From the NCBI GenBank assembly GCA_910578815.1, contig CAJTSE010000002.1:62001-126000 (forward strand): a DNA stretch of 64,000 nt, in the 5' to 3' direction. Shown here piece by piece: positions 34,704-42,961 of the stretch. A program made the translations under genes and the position numbers. The notes below the pieces were generated by a model. That model saw only the letters and a list, made by a program, of their open reading frames with translations. It was not told the origin of the DNA and did not search any database. Positions within the stretch are counted from its first letter, which is position 1; each line of letters starts with the position of its first letter. The stretch comes from an uncultured Acetatifactor sp. Its GTDB lineage: Bacteria > Bacillota > Clostridia > Lachnospirales > Lachnospiraceae.

Positions 34704-36044
34704 ATGGATCAATTATCACTCTTTGACATGCAGTCAGAACACACACTCTCCCCCGCATCCGCACCCCTGGCGGACCGGATGCGCCCGGAGACCCTGGAGG
34801 ATTACGCCGGGCAGCGCCACCTGCTGGGCGAGGGTATGCTGCTGCGCAGGATGCTGGAGCAGGATCAGATTCCTTCCATGATTTTCTGGGGGCCGCCCGG
34901 AGTAGGCAAGACCACTTTAGCCCGGATTATCGCCAAGCGTATTAGCTCCGATTTTGTAAACTTCAGCGCCGTTACCAGCGGTATCCGGGAAATTAAAGAT
35001 ATTATGCAGAAGGCAGAGGAAAACCGCGTCTATGGCAGGCGGACCCTCTGCTTTGTAGACGAGATCCACCGCTTTAACAAAGCACAGCAGGACGCTTTTC
35101 TTCCCTATGTGGAAAAAGGCAGCATCACCCTGATCGGTGCCACCACGGAAAATCCTTCCTTTGAGATCAATGCCGCACTGCTGTCCCGCTGTAAGGTTTT
35201 TGTGTTGAGGGAGCTGTCCCGTGAGGACCTTGCCGAGCTGCTGAAGCGCACTCTTACGGAGAAAAGAGGCTTCGGCACCATGGAGATTCATATGGCGCCG
35301 GAGCTCATAGAGGTCATTGCCGATTTTGCCAACGGAGACGCCCGCACCGCCTTAAACACCCTGGAAATGGCCGTACTGAACGGCGACATCCATCCTGACG
35401 GCTCCATCACCGTTAAAAATGAGACCCTGGAGCAATGCCTTGGCAAAAAGACCTTACTCTACGACAAAAAGGGCGAAGAGCATTATAACCTGATCTCCGC
35501 CTTGCATAAATCCATGCGTAATTCCGACCCCGACGCGGCGGTATATTGGCTGGCCAGGATGCTGGAGGCGGGGGAAGACCCGCTCTTCATCGCCAGAAGG
35601 CTCATCCGCTTTGCCAGCGAGGACATTGGCCTGGCGGACAATCAGGCCCTGCAGATTGCCGTAACCGCCTATCAGGCCTGCCATTTTAACGGGATGCCGG
35701 AATGCAATCTAAACCTTGCTCAGGCCGTGATCTATCTCTCCCTTTCTCCCCGCTCCAACGCGGTATACCGGGCTTACGAAACCGCCAAAGCGGACGCGCT
35801 GACACGGCTTGCGGAGCCGGTGCCCCTTGTGATCCGTAACGCTCCCACCCGGCTCATGAGTGACCTGCATTATGGAGACGGCTATATCTATGCCCATGAC
35901 ACGGAGGAAAAGCAGGCCCGCATGACCTGCCTGCCGGAAAGCCTGAAGGACAGACGCTATTACCTGCCCTCCGAAGAGGGCAGTGAAAAATACTTTAAGG
36001 AACGGCTGGAACGCAGCCGGGCTTTTCGGGATCAGACGGAATAG
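34704..36044 (+). CDS. rarA: Replication-associated recombination protein A (MgsA/RarA)
   Basis: A 446-residue AAA+ ATPase that acts at stalled replication forks. Walker A WGPPGVGKTT (residues 62-71), Walker B CFVDEIHRFN, sensor ATTENPSFEI and the C-terminal RarA tetramerisation region (AVYWLARMLEAGEDPLFIAR, FNGMPE) are all present. The N-terminus QLSLFD (residues 3-8) matches a sliding-clamp binding motif. The Met at 34704 is chosen because this motif then opens the protein; its ribosome binding site is weak (GGACGG), and the frame is open from 34623. Its 3' end overlaps the convergent gene by 13 bases. Confidence 0.93.
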   Translation: MDQLSLFDMQSEHTLSPASAPLADRMRPETLEDYAGQRHLLGEGMLLRRMLEQDQIPSMIFWGPPGVGKTTLARIIAKRISSDFVNFSAVTSGIREIKDIMQKAEENRVYGRRTLCFVDEIHRFNKAQQDAFLPYVEKGSITLIGATTENPSFEINAALLSRCKVFVLRELSREDLAELLKRTLTEKRGFGTMEIHMAPELIEVIADFANGDARTALNTLEMAVLNGDIHPDGSITVKNETLEQCLGKKTLLYDKKGEEHYNLISALHKSMRNSDPDAAVYWLARMLEAGEDPLFIARRLIRFASEDIGLADNQALQIAVTAYQACHFNGMPECNLNLAQAVIYLSLSPRSNAVYRAYETAKADALTRLAEPVPLVIRNAPTRLMSDLHYGDGYIYAHDTEEKQARMTCLPESLKDRRYYLPSEEGSEKYFKERLERSRAFRDQTE

Positions 36045-37324
36045 GCCTGCTTCAGCTTCCGCAAAAACTCAATCAATCGTACCGCCTCCTTCTGAAGCTC
36101 CATCTCCTGCTCTTGAGCCGGAAGCCCCTCTACATAAGCGGGATTTTCAAAATGTCCTTTAAACTCCGCAATCTTTGTTCCGTTTACCAAAAGCTCCATC
36201 CCGTTCAAAACGGTAAGCCGGATGGAGAAATTCACCTCATCCCAGGGCTTGAACCTCCGATCCGCACCGTAGCACCCCTTTGTTGTAATTAAATACTTCT
36301 CATAGATCAGAGGATACTCCCCCTCAGACAACACGATCCCACTGTCATTGAGTTCCTTCGGAAAGTCCTCAGGATCCCCTATGCAGGTAAACAATCCCGG
36401 ATGCTCGCTGTTCACAAAATGCCCCAGCTCGCAGTGACTGCCGATATATTGGTAAACATCCAGCCGATACGCCAGCTCCGCCATTCTGCTATATACATCT
36501 TTTCCAGAAATCTTCTGTTCAGAGCAGGGCAGCGATTCCTCGCCTTCCAGCACTTCTTCCTGCCCTTCCTGCAATATATTGCGATATTCCTCCTGTGCCG
36601 TATCCAGATTCAACGGCTCATACCTGCTTTCATAATACTTCTTCCTGCCAAAGGGCGCATAATTTTCATCCAGCAGAATCATCTCCCCGGATGCAAGCGT
36701 GGGAAACTGCTTTGCAATCCGCTTCAGCACTTCCCATTCGTCCTGGGTATTCTCCTTATTGTCTTCCTCCGCCTGTTGTAAAGCCTCTTCAATTTCCTGA
36801 CGACTGCCCGTCCCCCAGCAAAGAGGATGCGGCTCAAAATTCGAATGATAGGAACCGCCTTCATAGGTAAAAAAGCAGGAACAGGGGATCTTTTCAAATA
36901 ATTCTTTTTTCGCGCCGTCCAAATTTTTTACCACCAGATTATAACATGCGTTGATTACCGGTACGTCGTCATGGGCTGCCAGATTTGCCACCGCCAATAC
37001 GGTAAGCGGCTGAGTATTTACCACCATTCCCGGCACCAGCAGCCCTTCCTCATAAACCTCCCGCATATAATTCTCCGACACGCCCGTTCCCCAGAACCTC
37101 CATAAAAAGAACAAAGCAGCCAGTCCGAAAATAATCCCCGGAATAAAACTTTTCAGAGCAACGCTGACGCCCACGGCCAGCGCCAGACTGATGAAAAAAA
37201 GGCCCATCGAGCTGCTGCGCTGCTTCAACACTCTTCCGATCAACTCATCATGCTTTCGAATCCAAGCCGTATCCGCATGGATACCGGATTTTGTACCTGC
37301 TTCAAACTGTGAATAATCTGTCAT
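36032..37324 (-). CDS. Uncharacterised membrane protein (tentatively DUF3239-like)
   Basis: A 430-residue protein. Two hydrophobic helices lie near residues 39-75, with a soluble N-terminus of about 38 residues and a large soluble C-terminal part. The segment with GMVVNTQPLTVLAVANLAA and IPCSCFFTYEG recalls DUF3239, but this is a memory-based match and tentative. The rest is acidic (EEALQQAEEDNKE). AGGAGG lies 9-10 bases upstream and an extended -10 promoter at 37369. No neighbour suggests a role. Confidence 0.7.
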   Translation of the reverse strand: MTDYSQFEAGTKSGIHADTAWIRKHDELIGRVLKQRSSSMGLFFISLALAVGVSVALKSFIPGIIFGLAALFFLWRFWGTGVSENYMREVYEEGLLVPGMVVNTQPLTVLAVANLAAHDDVPVINACYNLVVKNLDGAKKELFEKIPCSCFFTYEGGSYHSNFEPHPLCWGTGSRQEIEEALQQAEEDNKENTQDEWEVLKRIAKQFPTLASGEMILLDENYAPFGRKKYYESRYEPLNLDTAQEEYRNILQEGQEEVLEGEESLPCSEQKISGKDVYSRMAELAYRLDVYQYIGSHCELGHFVNSEHPGLFTCIGDPEDFPKELNDSGIVLSEGEYPLIYEKYLITTKGCYGADRRFKPWDEVNFSIRLTVLNGMELLVNGTKIAEFKGHFENPAYVEGLPAQEQEMELQKEAVRLIEFLRKLKQAYSV

Positions 37325-37368
37325 AACTACTTTATCCTCCTGTTTTATGCCCTTTAAATCTGCATAAA

Positions 37369-37377
37369 ATTATACCA
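37369..37377 (-). promoter_or_regulatory. Extended -10 promoter of membrane protein gene
   Basis: Minus-strand TGGTATAAT is a TGnTATAAT extended -10 box; no good -35 box is present at 17 bases. Transcription would start about 38 bases before the ATG at 37324. Confidence 0.5.
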
Positions 37378-37508
37378 CACAAATTTATCAGGTGCACCAC
37401 ATAAATTTTGTTTACATTTATCCGGTTTCAGTTCATATTTGGCACCAAGCTACACCAGAGCCGTGTCCTTGCCCCGGACTATTGGGCACGGCCATGACTA
37501 GCCGATAC

Positions 37509-37925
37509 TCAGTCCTCATTTTCCCACCATTCTTTTTGTCTGCATGGACGACAGGAAAGCGCACAAATTTTAAAGCAAATTAATAATCCACCTTCCCCTT
37601 TTGGCAGCCCCCTCACGTTCAAGAATTCCTCTATTTTTAATCTATCCATCGCATATCTGATCCCGCTCTTAGACATCTCCATTTTTCGTGCAATCTGATT
37701 CTGCGTAATACCAGGGTCTTCCTTAATGAATTCCACTATTCGCCTTTCTGTATCTGACAAAGTGTTTAGAAATTTTACTGGGCTTATTTCTGTGTCGGTT
37801 TCTTTTATTTGTATGCCAGTTTTTAAGTTTACTATGCCAGCATTATCTTCCTTTAATGCTATTTCTATGCCAGTTTCCACATTTTCTGTGCCAGTCCCGA
37901 CTCCGGAACGCCGTACTCTCTGCAC
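37509..37925 (-). pseudogene. Winged-helix fragment, probable gene remnant
   Basis: An open frame of 138 codons with only a GTG start and no clear ribosome binding site; the frame stays open upstream to a stop near 38014 without an ATG. The C-terminal 80 residues are a good winged helix (LSDTERRIVEFIKEDPGITQ, KMEMSKSGIRYAMDRLK), like that at the end of AlbA-domain, RecG-like putative helicases (from memory). The N-terminal part is encoded by degenerate repeats with GGCATAGAAA or GGCACAGAAA. It lies just past the terminator of the ABC operon. Most likely the 3' remnant of a larger gene; a small intact regulator is possible. Confidence 0.5.
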
Positions 37926-37951
37926 CCCAACAGCCGCCTTACTCGCAGAAA

Positions 37952-37987
37952 CACCCCATGCCGAACCTGTTTCCCCGGCATGGGGTG
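37952..37987 (-). terminator. Terminator-like hairpin after ABC permease operon
   Basis: CACCCCATGCCG (37952) and CGGCATGGGGTG (37976) are perfect 12-base arms around a 12-base loop, about 32 bases after the last permease gene. Only TTT follows on the minus strand, so termination may be partial. Confidence 0.6.
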
Positions 37988-38018
37988 TGCATATCAGTAC
38001 CTTATTTCCCTTTTCTGT

Positions 38019-38651
38019 CTACAGCCATCCGCGCCTCCTCACCCTTTCGCGGACAACAACCCCTGAAACCAGCAATACCGCCGCTCCCAAAAGCCAGCAG
38101 CCCCAGCTTCCATACTCTCCCTTCATCATCTGGAACAAGGCAAACTTCCACAGATATTTTCCCCCGCCAATATTTATTGCATAATAAACCACGGCGATCA
38201 TGTACCCGACAACTACCTGGTTGGTCACTGCCGAAGCGAAAAAACCGATGCTTCCCAGGAAGAGGATTTCACAGCACGCTCCCAGGAAGAGGCTGCCGAC
38301 GTCGAAGCTCCCCCCTCCCCTTACCATAAGACCCATAAACAGCGATACGACCAGAATACATACCAGAACCGCCAGCAGGATACGAGGCAGGTAAAGCTGC
38401 CACATGGCTGTCTCTTTGCTTCGCTCCAGATCCCAGATTTCCCGGTCCTGTTCCGGCATGAAAAGGGGCGTAAATAAAAGGATTCCTGTAAATGCCACAT
38501 ACATCTCCATCACCTTTGCCGCCTGTGCGTCCTCCAAGCCCCTAAAGCTTACAAATCCGCCGGATAAGGCCACAAACAAGAGAACCATCAAGAGATGGGG
38601 AAAGTACTGTCTTTTTACAAAGCCGGCCGTCAACCTGCCGTATTTTTCCAT
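38019..38651 (-). CDS. ABC-2 type membrane protein (second permease subunit)
   Basis: A 210-residue membrane protein with about six hydrophobic segments and no ATPase motifs; it resembles a permease subunit of ABC-2 peptide or antibiotic exporters. The start at 38651 (MEKYGRLTAGF) lies in a 22-base overlap with the preceding permease gene and has GGGGGA 8-9 bases upstream. It is the last gene of the two-component/ABC operon, so it probably completes the transporter with the products at 38630 and 40078. Confidence 0.78.
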   Translation of the reverse strand: MEKYGRLTAGFVKRQYFPHLLMVLLFVALSGGFVSFRGLEDAQAAKVMEMYVAFTGILLFTPLFMPEQDREIWDLERSKETAMWQLYLPRILLAVLVCILVVSLFMGLMVRGGGSFDVGSLFLGACCEILFLGSIGFFASAVTNQVVVGYMIAVVYYAINIGGGKYLWKFALFQMMKGEYGSWGCWLLGAAVLLVSGVVVRERVRRRGWL

Positions 38652-39868
38652 ATCAGGCTTCCCCCTTTCCTGCACTTTCTCTCATAAATCACCACGGTCA
38701 GGATGACGCAGACCACTGCCAGCAAGAAATAATAGCCCCTGTTCTGCAGAAATTCTTTTTCCAGCGAAGAGAAAAGAGTCGTCTGTCCCAGCGTGTTCCA
38801 TCTGGCTATCAGCCTCATGCGAAAATCCCCTGCCAGTACATCCGCCCCGAACACGCTTCCGATTGCCCATGCAACCTGCAAAAATACTGCCAAAATCGTG
38901 TCCGTAAGCTCCGTGATCAGAAAAGACAAGGCCAGCACCACCATGATCTCCGGCAAAAGCCATACCCCCGGCACGGTCAAAAATGCCATGCCATCCGCCC
39001 TGATTCCAAGGGCCTGCGCCCGGTAGCAGAAAGGCTGCTGCATCAGGAAAGCGGTAACAAACACCGGGATGCAAAGCATGACCAGATTGGCAAGATAGCG
39101 GCTCACGATAATCTGTGCACCAGACGCCGACTTGGAAAACATAACCTGCTGCGCCTTTGCCCTTTTGTCCCGGAGCGCCCTTGACACACCGACAAAAATC
39201 GGCAGGATGGCAAGCACTATCCCTGCATAATCGCAGAAAAGGCGCATATAAGCCCGCGTCACACGGTCCTTTTCACACAGGGCATCAAATTCCTCCTTCG
39301 CCAGTTCATAAGTCATGGGAACGCGGATACCGTACTCATATTTACTTTTCTCATAAGCAGATCCCCTGCCCACCAGGTCGCAGATCTCATCCATTGCCGC
39401 CTCAAATTCCGCATAGGTAAAGCCTTCTTTTACAGGCACCTTATAGTTTGCCTGGGCCGCATCCATCTCTTCCGCGCTGCCCGGATCATACTCTCCAAAA
39501 TGCCCTGACCTCTCTTCCATCAGCACTGCAAAGGGTTTGCCCGTACAGCGTTCCAGAATGGCCTCCGCCTGCTCCGTCTCCCTGTCGGTCAGCGTTACGC
39601 CCTTGTAAAATCCCAGCGGGTAAGTGGCCCAGGAATTGTGATAGACATCCCCCACCAGATTTGCCAGCGTCCCCTCCATGATCAATGTCTCATCCTTCGT
39701 CACAGTGGTTCCATAATAGGACTGCCCCGGTACTGGAGCCTGTAGTCCTTCCGCACTGTCACTGCTCATCTGGCCGGTGATGAACAGTACAAAAACCACA
39801 ACATAAATAAGATATACCAGACTTTTCAAAACCTGCTTGCATTCCTTGAAAAATAATGCTCCCAACAT
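38630..39868 (-). CDS. ABC-2 type membrane protein (first permease subunit)
   Basis: A 412-residue membrane protein: an N-terminal helix (LVYLIYVVVFVLFITGQM), an extracytoplasmic region of about 180 residues, and about five C-terminal helices (IVLAILPIFVGVSRALRD onward). This layout is that of an ABC-2 permease with a large first loop. AAAGG 6 bases before ATG 39868 fixes the start; the frame is open to 39925, but that segment is encoded by repeat module C. Partner ATPase is the upstream gene. Confidence 0.82.
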   Translation of the reverse strand: MLGALFFKECKQVLKSLVYLIYVVVFVLFITGQMSSDSAEGLQAPVPGQSYYGTTVTKDETLIMEGTLANLVGDVYHNSWATYPLGFYKGVTLTDRETEQAEAILERCTGKPFAVLMEERSGHFGEYDPGSAEEMDAAQANYKVPVKEGFTYAEFEAAMDEICDLVGRGSAYEKSKYEYGIRVPMTYELAKEEFDALCEKDRVTRAYMRLFCDYAGIVLAILPIFVGVSRALRDKRAKAQQVMFSKSASGAQIIVSRYLANLVMLCIPVFVTAFLMQQPFCYRAQALGIRADGMAFLTVPGVWLLPEIMVVLALSFLITELTDTILAVFLQVAWAIGSVFGADVLAGDFRMRLIARWNTLGQTTLFSSLEKEFLQNRGYYFLLAVVCVILTVVIYERKCRKGGSLIWKNTAG

Positions 39869-39893
39869 CGTAACCTTTCCCTGTCCTTTCTCG

Positions 39894-40077
39894 CATTTCC
39901 AGACATGCCGACTTTGTCGGCACAAACAATTAATGAACTCGGTGCCAGTCCGGAAGAATACCTGCCCAAAGCAATTTTATTCGCTTGGCATTCTTCCCGG
40001 AATGACCTGGATTTTCCATGCGCTTTAACGCTATGGTCAGGTACAAAGAGGTGTGTTTACACACCCTCTTTCTGACC
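39894..40077. repeat. Composite palindromic intergenic element C
   Basis: Fills the gap between the ABC ATPase stop and the permease start. It contains the 37-base module 39894-39930 with stem GCCGA/TCGGC, then GGAAGAAT (39952)/ATTCTTCC enclosing AAGCAA and TTCGCTT, and a hairpin AGGTCAG-type at 40036-40077 (GGTCAGAAAGAGG and CCTCTTTGTACCTGACC on the minus strand) that starts right at the upstream stop codon. Order and motifs match elements A and B. Confidence 0.78.
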
Positions 40078-40956
40078 TTAGAAAATCTTCATTCCGTGTG
40101 CCATCAGATACATATAGGCATCTTCCACATCAGGCTGCACCGGCTTTGCCTGGGGGAAAGGGGGGGCGTCCGCTATTATTTTTACATTCGCCGTACTCCC
40201 TGTTGTCAGGATTCCAGTCACCATATATTTTTCCTTTACTTTTTCCAGTTCCACCGCTGCGATCTCCGCAGAATACACCTTGCCCTCCACCAGGGCAAGA
40301 AGCTCCGCCACCCTGCCGTCAAAACAGATTTTCCCCTGGTTCAGCACGGCAATGTTCTCGCAGGTAGCTTCAATATCGCCTACAATATGAGTAGAAAGCA
40401 GGACAATTCTGTCCTTCGCGATCTCGCACAGCAGATTGCGGAAACGGACTCTCTCTTCCGGGTCCAGCCCCGCCGTAGGCTCGTCTACAATGATCACCTT
40501 GGGATCGTGTATGATCGCCTGTGCGATACCAAGCCGTCTCTTCATCCCCCCCGACATGGATTTTACTTTTGTCCTCTGCTTTTCCAGCAGATTGACCTTT
40601 TCCAGCATCTGCGGCACTCTTTTCTTTCGCTCCTGCCTGCTCATGCCCGAAAGCACCGCCAGGTAATCCAGCGCCTCGTAAGCACTCATATTTCCGTACA
40701 TGGAAAAGTCCTGCGGAAGATACCCTGTCATGCTCCGGATCTGCCTGCTGTTTTCCACCGGTACGCCGCAGATCTTCACTTCGCCCTCTGTCTTTTCCAG
40801 CAGTGTGGCCAGCACTTTCATCAGCGTGGTCTTTCCCGCCCCGTTCGGGCCAAGCAGCCCGAACATCCCCTGTGGTATCGTCAGGTTTACCTTCGATAAA
40901 GCCTGTTTTTTCCCGTAATATTTTGTCAGATTCTGAATTTCGATTGAAATATCCAT
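40078..40956 (-). CDS. ABC transporter ATP-binding protein (ABC-2 exporter type)
   Basis: A 292-residue ATPase with Walker A GPNGAGKTT, signature MSGGMKRRLGIAQ, Walker B VIIVDEPTAGLD and switch His in LLSTHIV. A C-terminal segment of about 80 residues is typical for bacitracin- or lantibiotic-type transport ATPases. AAAGGAG is about 10 bases upstream. It would energise the two membrane proteins encoded after it, and its position behind a sensor kinase suggests induction by an antimicrobial peptide or envelope stress (inference). Confidence 0.92.
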   Translation of the reverse strand: MDISIEIQNLTKYYGKKQALSKVNLTIPQGMFGLLGPNGAGKTTLMKVLATLLEKTEGEVKICGVPVENSRQIRSMTGYLPQDFSMYGNMSAYEALDYLAVLSGMSRQERKKRVPQMLEKVNLLEKQRTKVKSMSGGMKRRLGIAQAIIHDPKVIIVDEPTAGLDPEERVRFRNLLCEIAKDRIVLLSTHIVGDIEATCENIAVLNQGKICFDGRVAELLALVEGKVYSAEIAAVELEKVKEKYMVTGILTTGSTANVKIIADAPPFPQAKPVQPDVEDAYMYLMAHGMKIF

Positions 40957-40999
40957 TTATACTGCAGCTCCTTTCCTGAACCAACCGGCTTATGAAAAC

Positions 41000-41019
41000 A
41001 GTATAAAGAGAAAATCTCT
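41000..41019 (-). promoter_or_regulatory. Possible regulated promoter of ABC transporter genes
   Basis: In the 120-base gap between the kinase and the ATPase, a minus-strand TATACT (-10 like, 41000-41005) is immediately preceded by AGAGATTTTCTCT, a palindrome at 41007-41019 in the spacer position. No good -35 box exists, which would suit activator control by the response regulator. This is a weak inference. Confidence 0.35.
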
Positions 41020-41076
41020 ATAAATTCCCTATGCAAACAAAAGAAATTCTAAAAAGACATAAAGAAAACTATGTTT

Positions 41077-42204
41077 TTAAATTAAAAAGGAAACGGCTGC
41101 CACCGCGCCACCCTCTACGCTGTTGAATAATTTCAGTTCCCCGCCATGCTTTTCACACAGCATTTTCGTGATAGAAAGGCCGATGCCAAAATGTCCGTCC
41201 TGTGCTTCCCCCTCTTTCCTTTCCCTAAAATAAACCGCTGCCGCCTCCCTGAGCGCCTTTTCGGAAAACCCATCCCCGTCATCCCTTACATAGACTGTCA
41301 GCCTGTTTTTCCGGTACTGCACTGTGATTTCGATCTCTTTCCGGGCATACCGGCAGGCATTCTGAAGCACATTTCCCACTGCCTCCAGGATCAGTTCGAG
41401 ATCTGCCAGAACAGATCCGGTTCCTTCCGTATTTTCCCGGAAGAAAAGATGCGCCTCTTCCCCTTTCATCCCCTCCGCCATATCTTTGATATTTTTGCAG
41501 ATTTCCGCCGCTTCCATCTTCCGGCAATGGATTTCCCATTTTTCCATTGTCTGCAAGGTAGTCATTGTCTTGGAGAAGGAAAGCAGTCTCTCCCCCTGCT
41601 CTGAAATCCGGTCCAGCTTTTCCAGGATAACCTGCTCCGTCACTTTTCCTGTGGGTACGTACTTTTTTAAAAATTCCGTATAACCGTTCATCACCGTAAG
41701 CGGCGTGCGGATGTCATGGGCAAATGCAGCATTGATCCTTCGCTGCTCCTCGCCCATTTTCCATTGGTCCAATTTGTCTTTTTTGACGGTTTCCCGCAGC
41801 TGCTCCACATCCTTTGCCAGCAATCCAAATTCGTCCTTGCTCTGCCATGCCATCTCATAGGAAAGATCACCTGCCGCCATATGCTTCACTGCTGCCTCAA
41901 TTTCCGCCAAAGCGGCTTTCATTTTATTTTGGATAAAAAAACGACCCGCAACGACAATGGACACCGTCATATAAAACCAGGGACATAACTGCTCGATTTC
42001 CGTCAGGAAACGCATTTTCTCTTCCGGCACGGGAACACTCTCCAACATCACATTGATCCACAGTGACATGACATTTACCGTCAGCCTGGTACATGCCAGA
42101 CTGACAGCCAGGGCAGCCAGCAGATAGGCTGCCGCTGCCCTTACAACCGTGGTATTCCTGACATATTGTCTCAGCTTTTCCGCACATTCTTCTAACCAAT
42201 CCAT
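41077..42204 (-). CDS. Sensor histidine kinase
   Basis: A 375-residue membrane kinase. Two transmembrane helices (about 23-50 and 75-92) border a loop of about 30 residues, then a HAMP region, HisKA with AFAHDIRTPLTV (phospho-acceptor His163), N-box NVLQNACRYA, G1 VRDDGDGFS and G2 GHFGIGLSI. The short outer loop resembles intramembrane-sensing kinases. ATG at 42204 lies inside the response regulator gene (13-base overlap), giving coupled translation; an ATG at 42222 is less likely. Confidence 0.93.
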   Translation of the reverse strand: MDWLEECAEKLRQYVRNTTVVRAAAAYLLAALAVSLACTRLTVNVMSLWINVMLESVPVPEEKMRFLTEIEQLCPWFYMTVSIVVAGRFFIQNKMKAALAEIEAAVKHMAAGDLSYEMAWQSKDEFGLLAKDVEQLRETVKKDKLDQWKMGEEQRRINAAFAHDIRTPLTVMNGYTEFLKKYVPTGKVTEQVILEKLDRISEQGERLLSFSKTMTTLQTMEKWEIHCRKMEAAEICKNIKDMAEGMKGEEAHLFFRENTEGTGSVLADLELILEAVGNVLQNACRYARKEIEITVQYRKNRLTVYVRDDGDGFSEKALREAAAVYFRERKEGEAQDGHFGIGLSITKMLCEKHGGELKLFNSVEGGAVAAVSFLI

Positions 42205-42878
42205 CGGTATCCCACACCCCACACTGTTTCGATGTATTCCTGTTCCTTTCCTGCACCGAGTTTCAAGCGGATACGCCTGATATGCTCCGTTATGACCGCC
42301 GCATCCGCTTCTCTGTCGAAGCCTCTCACTTTCTCGTAAATATGCTCCTTGGTAAATACCTGTCCCCTATTGGTAAATAAAAGCTCTGCGATCTGAAATT
42401 CCATTTTGGTCAGTCCGACGTCCCTGCCGTTTTTTAAGATCCTGTAACCGGCGAAATCTACCGTAAGGTCACCCTTGGAATACTCCCTGTCTCCCTGTTT
42501 CTCCCTTTCCTTCCGGTCTTCCCTTCTCAGATGTGCTTCAATCCGGGCTGATAACTCTTCCATACTGAAGGGCTTTAAAATATAATCATCCCCGCCTGCC
42601 CTGAAGCCTTTGATCCGATCCTCTTCTTCTGTTCTTGCACTCAGGAACAGGATGGGAGCCTGTACCTGGTCTCTGATCTGCTCGCACCAAAAGAGACCGT
42701 CTGTTCCCGGCATATTGACATCCAGCAGGATCAGATCGGGATCGTCTGCAAGGGCCCGGTCTGCCTCCCCTGCATTGGCTGCCGTAACAACCCGGTAGCC
42801 TTCCATCTCCAGGTACTCTTTCAACAGCATCCTGATTTCCGCCTCATCGTCAACGATTAATAGTGTCTTTTTCCGCAT
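42192..42878 (-). CDS. OmpR/PhoB-family response regulator
   Basis: A 228-residue regulator: receiver domain with acidic pocket Asp10/Asp11, phospho-acceptor Asp53 (LLDVNMPG) and Lys102 (LKPFS), then a winged-helix DNA-binding domain (GLTKMEFQIAELLFTNRGQV, HIRRIRLKLG, GVGYRW). GAGGGA is about 6 bases before the ATG. It is first in the operon with the kinase and ABC transporter, which it likely controls. Confidence 0.95.
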   Translation of the reverse strand: MRKKTLLIVDDEAEIRMLLKEYLEMEGYRVVTAANAGEADRALADDPDLILLDVNMPGTDGLFWCEQIRDQVQAPILFLSARTEEEDRIKGFRAGGDDYILKPFSMEELSARIEAHLRREDRKEREKQGDREYSKGDLTVDFAGYRILKNGRDVGLTKMEFQIAELLFTNRGQVFTKEHIYEKVRGFDREADAAVITEHIRRIRLKLGAGKEQEYIETVWGVGYRWIG

Positions 42879-42961
42879 GCTTATCCCTCATCCCTGTTTT
42901 GTCTCCAGGAAAGGCCCTGTTTCCAAATCCAGCTTACCGTTTTAGCAATACTCGCTGCTAT

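Noticed and set aside
39894..40077. Insertion sequence or other autonomous mobile element
   Set aside because: The repeat elements are under 300 bases, contain no transposase frame and show no clear target-site duplication.
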